Source: an uncultured Bacteroidota bacterium
GTDB taxonomy: Bacteria > Bacteroidota > Bacteroidia > NS11-12g > UBA955
Assembly: GCA_903953615.1 (NCBI GenBank)
Contig: CAJBKH010000368.1
Location: forward strand, 1 to 15,355
Reading direction: 5' to 3'
DNA: 15,355 nt
The notes beneath the pieces are model-generated. The model saw only the letters and a list, made by a program, of their open reading frames with translations, had not been told where the DNA came from and did not search any database. This document shows positions 6,547-14,504 of this stretch, piece after piece. The position numbers and the translations under genes are program-made. Position 1 is the stretch's first letter, and every line of letters begins with the position of its first letter.

Positions 6547-8130
6547 TTAGTCGGCTTTGATTAATTTTAAAATAGAGGTTGTAGTATTTACAACTTTTAA
6601 AAAATATATGCCATTGCTTAAATAAGAAAAATTTTCTTGATCAATCGCTGAGCCAGCATAAACAAGTTCACCAATGGCATTGGTTAGTTCAAAGAAAGTT
6701 TCATTGCTGCAATTTCTAATTGCAATGGTAGATGAAAAAGGGTTTGACAAAAGCAATGGTTTGATTACATCTTGTGAAAGGCCTGTGCCTAATGAACAAA
6801 AACCACCCTTACCAGTTAAATTGGTCATTTCATTGCACAAATAATTATAATTGATTTGTGCATCGGCACTTAAAGTTCCTTTTAATAAATCATTGTTTTC
6901 ATTTGGATCCAAAGTAAGATTAAAAAACTTTTGTGTACCGTTGTCGAAGTCGATTAGTTTATAATTCAAATTGCGCATTGTCTTACCATCGCCCGCTACC
7001 GTTGGGTTTTTAAAAATCTCAGTAAATACCCAAGGTCTAACACTTGTTGAACTATTTTTAAGAATAGGCCACAAACTTTTGCTATCCACTGGTTTGTTAT
7101 TCGCAATTTTTGTCGACCAATTTTTATAACCAAACAATTCCAAAATGGTAGCAAATAAATCGTGTGTATTTACCAAAGCATCGCTTACTCGGTTGGGATT
7201 TACAACAGATGGACCGGAAATGATAAAGGGCACCGAAACACCCTCTTGATAAACACTGCCTTTGGCACCACCTGGGGTTTGGGCGACTAAGGCATTATCG
7301 CCATTATCGCCAATAAAAATTATATCTGTGCTATCGAATCGATTGTTTACAAGTAGGCTATCAAAAAGTCGTCCCATTTCCTTGTCCATGGCCTCTACCA
7401 TTGCCTTAAAATAAGTTTTGGGATTGGCTGTGATATCAGCAGCAGTGCCTGTTAAACTGGCATATGAATGCAAATTAGCAGGCGGTAAATGATATGGCGT
7501 ATGCGGTGCATTAAAGGCTAACCACAAAAAGAATGGCTTATTTTTAGGCACAGTATTAATCCATGAAACAGCATTGTTAACTGTTTCTGTGGTGGCGTAA
7601 TTTGTATTATTACTTGCCACGCCATTGGTTACTTTGGTCCAGTTGTAAAAATCTGATAATAGCCCATTAAAATTGCCTTCAAAGCGATCGTACCCCATTT
7701 TATTTGGAAAAATGTAATTGCTTGTTGGTGTTGGTAATTGTAAATGCCACTTACCAATATTAGCTTTTGCAATACCATTCGGCTTGTAGAAATTTAACAT
7801 CTTAGGGATGCTCATTTCTGCGGTATCTAAAACAGCAGAGCCAGTACCTCCAACCGCATTACCAACGCCAGTTCTAAAACTGTATCTACCTGTAAGTATT
7901 CCAGAACGTGTTGGAGAACACAGTGGATTACTCCATGCCTTACTAAACATTACTCCCTTAGCCAACAGCTTGCGCACATTTGGCATAATACAAGTGTCTA
8001 AATGGTTATCGTAAAAACCACAATAATCACTCCCTAAATCATCTGCAATGATTAAAATAACATTGCGTTGTGCATAGATTGAATTGAGACAAAAAAAGAA
8101 ACCAAAGAGAAGCCATTTTATTTTATACAT
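6547..8130 (-). CDS. Secreted sulfatase (arylsulfatase family) with T9SS sorting domain
   Basis: This 527-residue enzyme hydrolyses sulfate esters. A signal peptide (residues 1-21, ending YAQ) is followed by the alkaline-phosphatase-like sulfatase domain to about residue 430. Active-site features are Asp30-Asp31 (IIADDLG), the formylglycine motif C71-S-P-T-R75 followed by SGILTGRY, GKWHL at 126-130, H210 in APHTPY, and GDNGDN at 274-279 with K290 in GAKGSVYQEG. Cys71 must be converted to formylglycine by a maturase not present in the window. Residues about 458-527 are a T9SS type A sorting domain (LSNPFSSTIAI, then FSYLSNGIYFLKV near the end), so the enzyme is predicted to reach the cell surface. 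The call is for the sulfatase S1-like family; substrate cannot be read. It sits 18 bp after the DUF1566 gene and 12 bp before the HupE-like gene. Confidence 0.93.
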   Translation of the reverse strand: MYKIKWLLFGFFFCLNSIYAQRNVILIIADDLGSDYCGFYDNHLDTCIMPNVRKLLAKGVMFSKAWSNPLCSPTRSGILTGRYSFRTGVGNAVGGTGSAVLDTAEMSIPKMLNFYKPNGIAKANIGKWHLQLPTPTSNYIFPNKMGYDRFEGNFNGLLSDFYNWTKVTNGVASNNTNYATTETVNNAVSWINTVPKNKPFFLWLAFNAPHTPYHLPPANLHSYASLTGTAADITANPKTYFKAMVEAMDKEMGRLFDSLLVNNRFDSTDIIFIGDNGDNALVAQTPGGAKGSVYQEGVSVPFIISGPSVVNPNRVSDALVNTHDLFATILELFGYKNWSTKIANNKPVDSKSLWPILKNSSTSVRPWVFTEIFKNPTVAGDGKTMRNLNYKLIDFDNGTQKFFNLTLDPNENNDLLKGTLSADAQINYNYLCNEMTNLTGKGGFCSLGTGLSQDVIKPLLLSNPFSSTIAIRNCSNETFFELTNAIGELVYAGSAIDQENFSYLSNGIYFLKVVNTTTSILKLIKAD

Positions 8131-8148
8131 TAGATCAGTTGTTTTGAA

Positions 8149-9327
8149 TTATTGTTTAAGTAATTTATGCGTTTGGTTTTGATATAAAACGAAATAAACT
8201 CCATTGCTCAGATAAGAAAAATCATGTTGGGCCCAATCGCAACCTTCAAATACCAATTGACCTTGCAAGTTATATAAAACAAGCGGTTTATTGGGTATTG
8301 CATTTTGCAGATTTATATAATCACAAAATGGATTTGGATAAAAAATAGTATTATCAATACTTTTAACACTTGTAATATTTGATGCCGGGGAGGCAACCGT
8401 TCTTACACAAAGCACATTATTAGCAACTGTTTTAAGATCGTAGCTGGTAATGCCAAAAGCGGTACTCCAATACCAAGCTTTGTTGGTTTGGCTGGGCAAC
8501 GAAGTACTGCTCCAATATTTAGTGACGCTTAAATTTTGAAAATAGGGTTTGGTCACCGAAGGTTGAACTAAACTTTCATCGTTCAAAGATTGTAGTTCTT
8601 TAACATTCGGCAAACGCCAATCGCTGTTATTCGCCAGCATTAAGCCTTCGGCTAAAGCTAAGGCTTGCTCCCATGTTTGCACTGCAGTAGCAGGCACTTT
8701 CTCCCACATTAATTGGGTTAAGTTATCTGTAATAGTACCATCGCCATTGTCTGTGAAATGATTGGGGATGGTAGGTACTGCACTTTGATCTCTTACGGCT
8801 CTTACATGAAATTTTTTGGTACCGCCTGCGCTAATGGTTTCAGTTTTGGGATGGTTGCCGATGCCTCCCCCAGCGTTGGTGGCCCAAATTTTTGTCGCAT
8901 CATTGGCTTGCACTTCGGCAGTCCACCAATATTCAGCTGCAGTCTTAGTGAAAAAATTAATGTCCAATGTTGGATTATTATTTTGTTGATTGAGAATACT
9001 GAATGCCTCGGCAGCTGTTGGCAAGCGCCAATCGGTATATCCACCAAGGGTTAGTGTATCGGTAAAGGTTCTTGCATTTTCTACGGTCATTTCGCCTCCA
9101 TCGGTGGTTTGCCACATTAAACCTGTAATGGTATCAATTGTGGTACCATTGTTGTTTTTAATAAAAAAAGGTACATTGATAGTATAATCATTGTCCTCAC
9201 CAAAAGTATTGGTATAACTGTTTTTCTGCCCTGAATCTGGCAAGCGTTTCATGGTTTTTTGAACCGACTGAGAAACGACCGTTATCATCAAAAAACAAAA
9301 GAAAGGGAGCGTTAAAAATTGTTTCAT
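8149..9327 (-). CDS. Secreted protein with two DUF1566 (Lcl C-terminal-like) domains and T9SS sorting domain
   Basis: This 392-residue exported protein has a signal peptide at about 1-20. It has two tandem DUF1566 domains: residues about 53-180 (DTITGLMWQT at 65-74, GGYTDWRLPT at 95-104, EYWWTAE at 132-138, FHVRAVR at 173-179) and about 190-312 (FTDNGDGTITDNLTQLMWEK at 191-210, SDWRLPNVKELQSL at 235-248, YWSSTSL at 271-277, LCVRTV at 306-311). In this lectin-like fold the TGLMW, WRLP, YWS(S/T) and V-R-x-V elements recur in that order, and both copies keep all of them. DUF1566/Lcl domains occur in surface adhesins and other secreted proteins; a ligand is not known here. Residues about 328-392 are a type A sorting domain (FYPNPFCDYINL, LYNLQGQLVFEG, YLSNGVYFVLY). 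Its sorting domain and that of the sulfatase share FSYLSNG(I/V)YF, suggesting common descent. The start lies 5 bp after the YHYH stop. Confidence 0.9.
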   Translation of the reverse strand: MKQFLTLPFFCFLMITVVSQSVQKTMKRLPDSGQKNSYTNTFGEDNDYTINVPFFIKNNNGTTIDTITGLMWQTTDGGEMTVENARTFTDTLTLGGYTDWRLPTAAEAFSILNQQNNNPTLDINFFTKTAAEYWWTAEVQANDATKIWATNAGGGIGNHPKTETISAGGTKKFHVRAVRDQSAVPTIPNHFTDNGDGTITDNLTQLMWEKVPATAVQTWEQALALAEGLMLANNSDWRLPNVKELQSLNDESLVQPSVTKPYFQNLSVTKYWSSTSLPSQTNKAWYWSTAFGITSYDLKTVANNVLCVRTVASPASNITSVKSIDNTIFYPNPFCDYINLQNAIPNKPLVLYNLQGQLVFEGCDWAQHDFSYLSNGVYFVLYQNQTHKLLKQ

Positions 9328-9332
9328 AGGTT

Positions 9333-10949
9333 TTAATTGACCAACAATTTTTTAGTAATCACTTGGTCTTTGGTTTTTATTTTCACCATGTAAACACCTG
9401 TTGCCAAATCTTTAATATCAATGGTTTCTTTATACCCAGTAGTGCTATAAACCATGACACCAGTGGCATTGTAAATACTAATATTTTCAATGGCTTTAGG
9501 CGAAAGGGCCGCTGTTAATTTTAGATTCAATTGGGTATTGGCAGGATTCGGATACATTAAAACGCCCAAAGCATCAATAGCAATTTGCGGCACTGATAAG
9601 GGCAAATTACATTGTTTAAAGCCGTTGTACTTGTTGGTGGTCTTAGTTCCAGAAACATAAAAATTAAAAGTATAAACACCCGCTGCTGTCCAACTGTATT
9701 CTACCGAATCTGTCAGGCCTGCTATGGTATAAACGAGGGTATAACCAATACCCGCACCATTGGGTTTACAACCAGTAATCACAGCGCCTTTTAAAGGGGC
9801 GCCCGCAGGGCGAATTGGTTGTGCTCGGGCTTGTGGAATAATTTGCAAAGTGGTATCTTCAGTTACTTCACCCACCATATTGCCTATCATATAAGGTGCC
9901 GAGGCGGTGCCATGGTAATGGTAAACACCATTGGCTCCTGCATGACCGTGGTTGGCATCGAGTGTTTTCATGGCCGAACCATCGGGCTCTTTGCTGCCAT
10001 AAATGGAATAGCCATCGAGCGCAAATGCAATCGGCACGATATCGGGTGTGGCTGCATCCAAAAACAGTGGTGCAATATGGTAATGGTAATCATCGGCCCT
10101 ACCGCAGTGTCCGCCAAAATTATCTAACTGTCCATCTAAAAATGCATCAACACCGGTATTCGTATAAGGATTAAAAATGGCCACCCCATTGGCCGCTATG
10201 GCCACTGCTCCTCTTAAAAAATGGCTCTTATTCACTGGCACTGGTGTTACTGCTTTAACTGGATTCAATGGGATTTGCCATGCATTAGTGCCTGTGTAAC
10301 ATTGTGGAATTGGAAACTGTTGTTGCCATCCCGTAATACCTGTCATCATCTCATGACTTGGTATACCTTTCGACTCAACATAAAAATAGGTATTGTCCCA
10401 GCGGGTGTATACATTGGGTTTAAAAGGCGTAAAGGCCGAATCAACAAACAGAGGATTTGTTGTGGTTGCCATCACCTGCATCACACGATTAGTAAAACCA
10501 TATAGCGAAATCAAAAAACCTGTTCCCAAAACGGGAACAATGTATTTTATTTTTTCGTGATTGATTGAGCGGTACAAAACGAAGCCTATCAATAAAATTA
10601 GAATTGCCAAAAACAGACCCCTCATGTCCGTCCATACGAGTCCTTGTTGTGTTTGTTTTTTTTCTGCTGATAAAGCCCTGTTAAGTTTTAAAATGGCATT
10701 TTGTTTTTGTGTTACAAAATTCAAATCATTGGCAGATAAATTATCCATTGGAAAATGCAACACTTGGTGGGCATTGTTTTCAATGTATACCGCATTGTTT
10801 TTACACATTAAAAAGGCGCCTTCAACACTTTTTGCTGAACCCTTCAAATGCCATTGTCTTAAAGCAAGCATTTCATTGTTTAAGTTGTGTGCATTTAAAA
10901 ACATACCATTCAGTATGTAAAATGCAAGCATGAGTATTAATTTATTCAT
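9333..10949 (-). CDS. YHYH domain protein with SHD1-like domain, two membrane helices and T9SS sorting domain
   Basis: This 538-residue protein is the first gene of the four-gene operon. A signal peptide (1-20, ending LNA) precedes residues 28-80, which match the SLA1-homology-1 (SHD1) pattern: LRQWHLKG, an alternating EGAFLMCKNNAVYIEN segment, then LSANDLNFV. Two hydrophobic helices follow at about 109-127 and 135-152. Residues about 160-400 are the YHYH domain, with GHCGRADDYHYHIAP at 280-294, LDGYSIYG at 311-318 and a second VYHYHG at 342-347; the clustered His and Asp residues look metal-binding. Residues about 463-538 form a T9SS type A sorting domain (MYPNPANTQLNL at 465-476, IYNATGVMVY at 492-501, DLATGVYMVKI at 514-524). 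Membrane helices in the middle of a T9SS cargo are unexpected. YHYH function is unknown. Confidence 0.85.
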   Translation of the reverse strand: MNKLILMLAFYILNGMFLNAHNLNNEMLALRQWHLKGSAKSVEGAFLMCKNNAVYIENNAHQVLHFPMDNLSANDLNFVTQKQNAILKLNRALSAEKKQTQQGLVWTDMRGLFLAILILLIGFVLYRSINHEKIKYIVPVLGTGFLISLYGFTNRVMQVMATTTNPLFVDSAFTPFKPNVYTRWDNTYFYVESKGIPSHEMMTGITGWQQQFPIPQCYTGTNAWQIPLNPVKAVTPVPVNKSHFLRGAVAIAANGVAIFNPYTNTGVDAFLDGQLDNFGGHCGRADDYHYHIAPLFLDAATPDIVPIAFALDGYSIYGSKEPDGSAMKTLDANHGHAGANGVYHYHGTASAPYMIGNMVGEVTEDTTLQIIPQARAQPIRPAGAPLKGAVITGCKPNGAGIGYTLVYTIAGLTDSVEYSWTAAGVYTFNFYVSGTKTTNKYNGFKQCNLPLSVPQIAIDALGVLMYPNPANTQLNLKLTAALSPKAIENISIYNATGVMVYSTTGYKETIDIKDLATGVYMVKIKTKDQVITKKLLVN

Positions 10950-11116
10950 TCGTGGTTCTAGCTTTATTAAAACTATTATTTGGACGACTTAATTGATTTA
11001 ATCTGGCGAATGTAAGCTGAATAAATTTGACACTTGTTTAAAAATTGTAGGATTAGATTATATCTTCATCGAAAAATATTTTTGAGTTTATAGTCAAGGA
11101 CTTAATTTGTTAGGTC
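10950..11116 (-). promoter_or_regulatory. Leader and promoter region of the YHYH operon (divergent intergenic)
   Basis: This is the minus-strand part of the 226-bp gap between the YHYH and Crp/Fnr genes. Two imperfect -7 candidates are visible: TACATTCG at 11007-11014, and TATTTTTC at 11071-11078 with TTG 16 bp upstream at 11095-11097. Neither is a full match, so the start site is unresolved; a weak promoter that needs an activator would look like this. Confidence 0.3.
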
Positions 11117-11143
11117 AATAAGCTTAAATGATTTAAGCTTATT
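11117..11143. promoter_or_regulatory. 27-bp palindrome, candidate operator of the Crp/Fnr regulator
   Basis: The arm AATAAGCTTAAAT (11117-11129), a central G (11130) and ATTTAAGCTTATT (11131-11143) form a perfect 13-bp dyad. It lies 33 bp upstream of the regulator's ATG and overlaps the -7 box at 11140-11147, covering the -33 to -7 span. That is the position expected for an autoregulatory operator. The odd-length dyad differs from the even-length classic CRP (TGTGA-N6-TCACA) and FNR sites. Because T6 follows the right arm, an AT-rich terminator or attenuator hairpin is an alternative. Confidence 0.6.
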
Positions 11144-11147
11144 TTTG
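11140..11147 (+). promoter_or_regulatory. Predicted -7 element of the Crp/Fnr gene
   Basis: TATTTTTG is an exact TAnnTTTG match, 28 bp before the regulator's ATG, giving a leader of about 20 nt. There is no TTTG at the right distance upstream; that position is occupied by the left arm of the palindrome. Confidence 0.5.
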
Positions 11148-11175
11148 TCCAAGCCGCATAAATTTTTAACATACA

Positions 11176-11760
11176 ATGAAAACTTTAGTCCGCCAATTTT
11201 TCGATTCTCAAGCCATTCTCACCGAAGAGGAATGGGCCTTTTTTGAGAGCAAACTCGTTGAGCGCAGATTTCGCAAAGGCAGTATTATACTGATGGAAGG
11301 CGATGTAGAAAATTATTTATCCTTCATCATCTCTGGCTCTACCCGCTTGTTTGCGGTGACTCCTACGGGTGAAGATGTGTCCATTGAATTTGCTACTGCC
11401 AATTGTTTTACCAGCAGTTATACTTCGTTTGTTTCCCAAACCCCTTCGCGCCTCAATGTCGAATCCTTAGACAATACTTTGCTTATGAGTATTAGTTATG
11501 CCGACTTAAATACTTGCTATCAGTTGTGTTCAACAGGTGAGCGCTTGGGCAGAATTAATGCCGAAAATTATTTTCGCTTCAAAGAAGACCGTCAACTTAG
11601 TTTACTAACCATGACGGCCACCGAACGCTATATAGAACTCATGCAACAAAATCCTGAACTGTTACAGCTCACAAAATTGCAACACATCGCCTCCTATTTG
11701 GGCATTAAACCAGAGAGCTTAAGTCGTATTCGCAAATCGATAAACGTCACAACAAATTAA
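11176..11760 (+). CDS. Crp/Fnr family transcriptional regulator
   Basis: This 194-residue regulator is of normal length for the Bacteroidota Crp/Fnr branch. Residues about 20-115 form the cyclic-nucleotide-binding-type beta roll (RFRKGSIILMEGD at 31-43, FIISGSTRLF at 50-59, GEDVSIEFATANCF at 65-78). Residues about 120-145 are the dimerisation helix. A C-terminal DNA-binding domain begins near TATERYIELMQQNPELLQ (147-164) and carries the helix-turn-helix LQHIASYLGIKPESLSRIRK (168-187). No [4Fe-4S]-type N-terminal cysteine cluster is seen, and the effector is unknown. It is divergent from the YHYH operon and 44 bp upstream of the TonB-dependent receptor on the same strand, with which it is probably co-transcribed. 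The 27-bp palindrome in front of it suggests autoregulation and control of the flanking operon, but that is inference. Confidence 0.93.
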   Translation: MKTLVRQFFDSQAILTEEEWAFFESKLVERRFRKGSIILMEGDVENYLSFIISGSTRLFAVTPTGEDVSIEFATANCFTSSYTSFVSQTPSRLNVESLDNTLLMSISYADLNTCYQLCSTGERLGRINAENYFRFKEDRQLSLLTMTATERYIELMQQNPELLQLTKLQHIASYLGIKPESLSRIRKSINVTTN

Positions 11761-11804
11761 CAAATGTTAAGACATAGCCTGTTTGCTCCCAATAGTTTTG
11801 TACC

Positions 11805-14159
11805 ATGAAATACGCCTTACTATTTTTAATCACATGGGGAGTTCAAAGTCTTGGTTTTTCGCAAACCCTTACCCAAACCGTTAAAGGAAGAATTGTTGAT
11901 GCACAGTCGCTCTTGCCTTTACAACAAGCCAGTGTAGAAGTACTGGATTCTAATAAAATTATTGCCAATGGCACAACAGATGCCAATGGTTATTTTAGCA
12001 TTGCCGAAGTACCCATCGGTCGTATTACCATTCATATAACAATGGTAGGGTATGCCGAGTATTTCGCCAACAACATAAACCACGTGAGTGGTAAACAAAC
12101 ATCGCTCGATATTGAATTGTCGGAAAAAGTAGTGAGCTTTAAAACTTCAGGACTTAAAGTGAAAGCAAAAAATGCAGTCAACAACAATAACATTTCTTTG
12201 AGTGCTCGCAGTTTTGATATAGAAGATACCAGACGGTATGCTGGCAGCAGAAACGATCCTGCGCGTATGGCCAGTAACTTTGCTGGTGTAGTAGGTAATA
12301 ATGATTCGCGCAATGATATTATCATACGCGGCAATTCGCCTCAGGGCTTGTTATGGCGCATGGATGGCATAGACATTCCAAACCCTAACCACTTTGGCGC
12401 CATGGGTGCTAGCGGTGGCCCTGTAAGCATACTTAACAACAACGTATTGGCCAAGTCCGATTTCTTAACCTCTGCCTTCCCTGCCATGTATGGCAATGCC
12501 ACAGCAGGTGTGTTCGATTTACAAATGCGCAGTGGCAATAGGAACAAAACGGAATACACTGGTCAAATTGGTTTCAATGGTTTCGAAGCAGGTATCGAAG
12601 GTCCATTCTCTCTTAAATCAAAAGCCTCTTATATCTTTAATTACCGCTACTCTACCCTCGCTGTTTTGCAAAACCTAGGCATCAATTTTGGCACCGGCAC
12701 TGCCTTGCCTTATTACCAAGACATTAGTTTTAAAATCGATTTGCCATTCAAAAAAGACAAGCTTACGATTTTTGGTATTGGTGGCATTAGCAATATCCAT
12801 TTCAACAGTGCCGAAAGCAAGGACACGGCCAATCTGTATTCCAATGCCAACCGCGACTTGAAATACCGCACAGGCATGGGCGTTGCAGGGGCTGCCTATA
12901 CCCATTTTATTTCTTCAAAATTATTTTTAAAGACCTCGATAGGCGCTACGATATCGAGTGTTAAAACCATCCAAGATTCTGTTTGGGAATTTGGTCGCCA
13001 ACCCGAGTACCGCGACAATTCAAAACTGATGCGCTATGTCTTGAGCAGCACTTTAAATTATAAAAAGAATGCACAACAGAATTTCTCTTTGGGTATCAAC
13101 GCACAAAACATTCGCTATAATTTCAACGATAGCTTATATTATGACAATCGCTTTCATACCCTGCGCAACGACAAAGGCAATACATTTTTATTCCAAGCAT
13201 TTATCACACACCAATACAAAATATCGCAACGCACCACGCTTAATTCAGGCTTGCATTATCAAGTGTTGGCTTTGAATCAAAGCATGGCTTTAGAGCCGCG
13301 CATTGGCCTTACCCATCAGCTTACACAAAACAAAAAAATTAGCTTCGCTTCAGGCATGCACAGTCAAATGCAAACCATGCAAACCTATTATTTAAAAACC
13401 AACTTGAACGATGCCAATGCCACCACTTTTCAAACCAATAAAGAATTGGGTTTTACAAAAAGCATACACAACGTAGTAGCCTATGATTATGCCTTCAAAA
13501 AAACATGGCGATTTAAAACCGAAGCATATTATCAGTATTTGTATAACATCCCCGTGAATGTCTACACCTCTTATTATTCTGCAATCAACGAGGGCACCGA
13601 TTTTAACAATCCAAACACCGATAGCTTAACCAATGCTGGTACAGGCAAAAACTATGGTCTGGAATTTACGCTAGAGAAATATTTCTCAAAAGGTTTTTAC
13701 ATGTTGAACACCATCTCCTTGTACCAGTCGAAATACAAAGGCAGCAACGAGATTGAGCGCAACACGGCCTACAATGGCAATTATATTTTAAATGTATTGG
13801 CCGGCAAAGAAATTAAACTCAGTCAGAAAAACACCTTGGCTTTCGACACTAAAATAACCTTTGCGGGTGGAAAACGCTACACCCCGATTAACATCGACCA
13901 GTCACGCCTCGAGAAGCGTGAGGTGCGTTATACTGAGCAAACCTTTGCGAAGCAGTTCGACCCTTATGCCCGTCTCGATTTTAAAGTGACGTACCGCAGA
14001 AGCGGTAAAAAAATTACCCAGGAATGGTTCATCGATATTCAGAACATTACGAATCGCAAGAATATTTTCTTACAAGGTTATGATATCTCCAAAGGTAAAA
14101 TCACCACACAATACCAATTGGGTTTATTTCCAAACTTCAATTATAGGGTGAATTTTTAG
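11805..14159 (+). CDS. TonB-dependent outer-membrane receptor
   Basis: This 784-residue receptor uses proton-motive force relayed by TonB to import a substrate across the outer membrane. It has a signal peptide (1-20, ending GFSQ); a carboxypeptidase-regulatory-like beta-sandwich domain at about 24-107 (VKGRIVDAQSLLPLQQASVE, then GTTDANGYFSI); a plug domain at about 140-245 (MASNFAGVVGNNDSRNDIII at 155-174, RGNSPQGLLWRMDGIDIPNP at 175-194, FPAMYGNATAGVFDLQMRSG at 225-244); and a barrel ending in Phe (NFNYRVNF), the usual outer-membrane signal. At 784 residues it is much shorter than SusC-type receptors and no SusD gene follows, so polysaccharide import of the Sus type is unlikely; a small ligand or metal complex fits better. 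It is probably co-transcribed with the regulator 44 bp upstream. The stop is only 2 bp from the convergent toxin gene, leaving no room for a separate terminator. Confidence 0.93.
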   Translation: MKYALLFLITWGVQSLGFSQTLTQTVKGRIVDAQSLLPLQQASVEVLDSNKIIANGTTDANGYFSIAEVPIGRITIHITMVGYAEYFANNINHVSGKQTSLDIELSEKVVSFKTSGLKVKAKNAVNNNNISLSARSFDIEDTRRYAGSRNDPARMASNFAGVVGNNDSRNDIIIRGNSPQGLLWRMDGIDIPNPNHFGAMGASGGPVSILNNNVLAKSDFLTSAFPAMYGNATAGVFDLQMRSGNRNKTEYTGQIGFNGFEAGIEGPFSLKSKASYIFNYRYSTLAVLQNLGINFGTGTALPYYQDISFKIDLPFKKDKLTIFGIGGISNIHFNSAESKDTANLYSNANRDLKYRTGMGVAGAAYTHFISSKLFLKTSIGATISSVKTIQDSVWEFGRQPEYRDNSKLMRYVLSSTLNYKKNAQQNFSLGINAQNIRYNFNDSLYYDNRFHTLRNDKGNTFLFQAFITHQYKISQRTTLNSGLHYQVLALNQSMALEPRIGLTHQLTQNKKISFASGMHSQMQTMQTYYLKTNLNDANATTFQTNKELGFTKSIHNVVAYDYAFKKTWRFKTEAYYQYLYNIPVNVYTSYYSAINEGTDFNNPNTDSLTNAGTGKNYGLEFTLEKYFSKGFYMLNTISLYQSKYKGSNEIERNTAYNGNYILNVLAGKEIKLSQKNTLAFDTKITFAGGKRYTPINIDQSRLEKREVRYTEQTFAKQFDPYARLDFKVTYRRSGKKITQEWFIDIQNITNRKNIFLQGYDISKGKITTQYQLGLFPNFNYRVNF

Positions 14160-14161
14160 GG

Positions 14162-14503
14162 TTATTCTATACCTTCAATTCTATCCAAAAAGACGTTTAC
14201 CAACTTATGATTATTAACTAATTTTTCAACTTCTGGCCAAATCGAAGTAATGAAATTATGGAATTCTTTAATCTTCATATTTCCCACTCTCAAGTGAATG
14301 ACCTTAGGTGGCGGTAGTTTATATAAAATCAAATTAGTAAAATCTGCATCTTTTGTAACAATAATTAAGTTATTCAATTTTGCATAATTCCATATTTCCT
14401 GATCAGTACTACAATCATTTAAATCGTATTGATGAATAAAATCATTGTTTTTCCATAGCGAAAAGTAATAGGGTAAATTAGCATCAATTAGATACTTTGC
14501 CAT
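14162..14503 (-). CDS. DUF5615 PIN-like toxin of a type II toxin-antitoxin pair
   Basis: This 113-residue protein has the DUF5615 (PIN-like) signature. KYLIDANLP at 3-11 provides Asp7 and Asn9, STDQEIW at 32-38 provides acidic Asp34 and Glu36, and IIVTKDADF at 47-55 provides Asp52 and Asp54. These acidic residues are expected to bind metal for RNase activity. PPPKVIHLRVGNM at 64-76 is the typical following strand. Such proteins are predicted ribonuclease toxins paired with DUF433 antitoxins. I choose ATG 14503, one base past the antitoxin stop; the frame continues to a TTG at 14512, which is less likely. The gene is convergent with the TonB receptor gene, with 2 bp between the stops. RNase activity is inferred from the family. 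Confidence 0.85.
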   Translation of the reverse strand: MAKYLIDANLPYYFSLWKNNDFIHQYDLNDCSTDQEIWNYAKLNNLIIVTKDADFTNLILYKLPPPKVIHLRVGNMKIKEFHNFITSIWPEVEKLVNNHKLVNVFLDRIEGIE

Positions 14504-14504
14504 G

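Noticed and set aside
11793..11800. TAGTTTTG just before the TonB receptor gene
   Set aside because: It fits TAnnTTTG, but lies only 5 bp before the ATG, so transcription would start inside the codon, and no -33 box is present. The receptor is more likely read from the regulator promoter.
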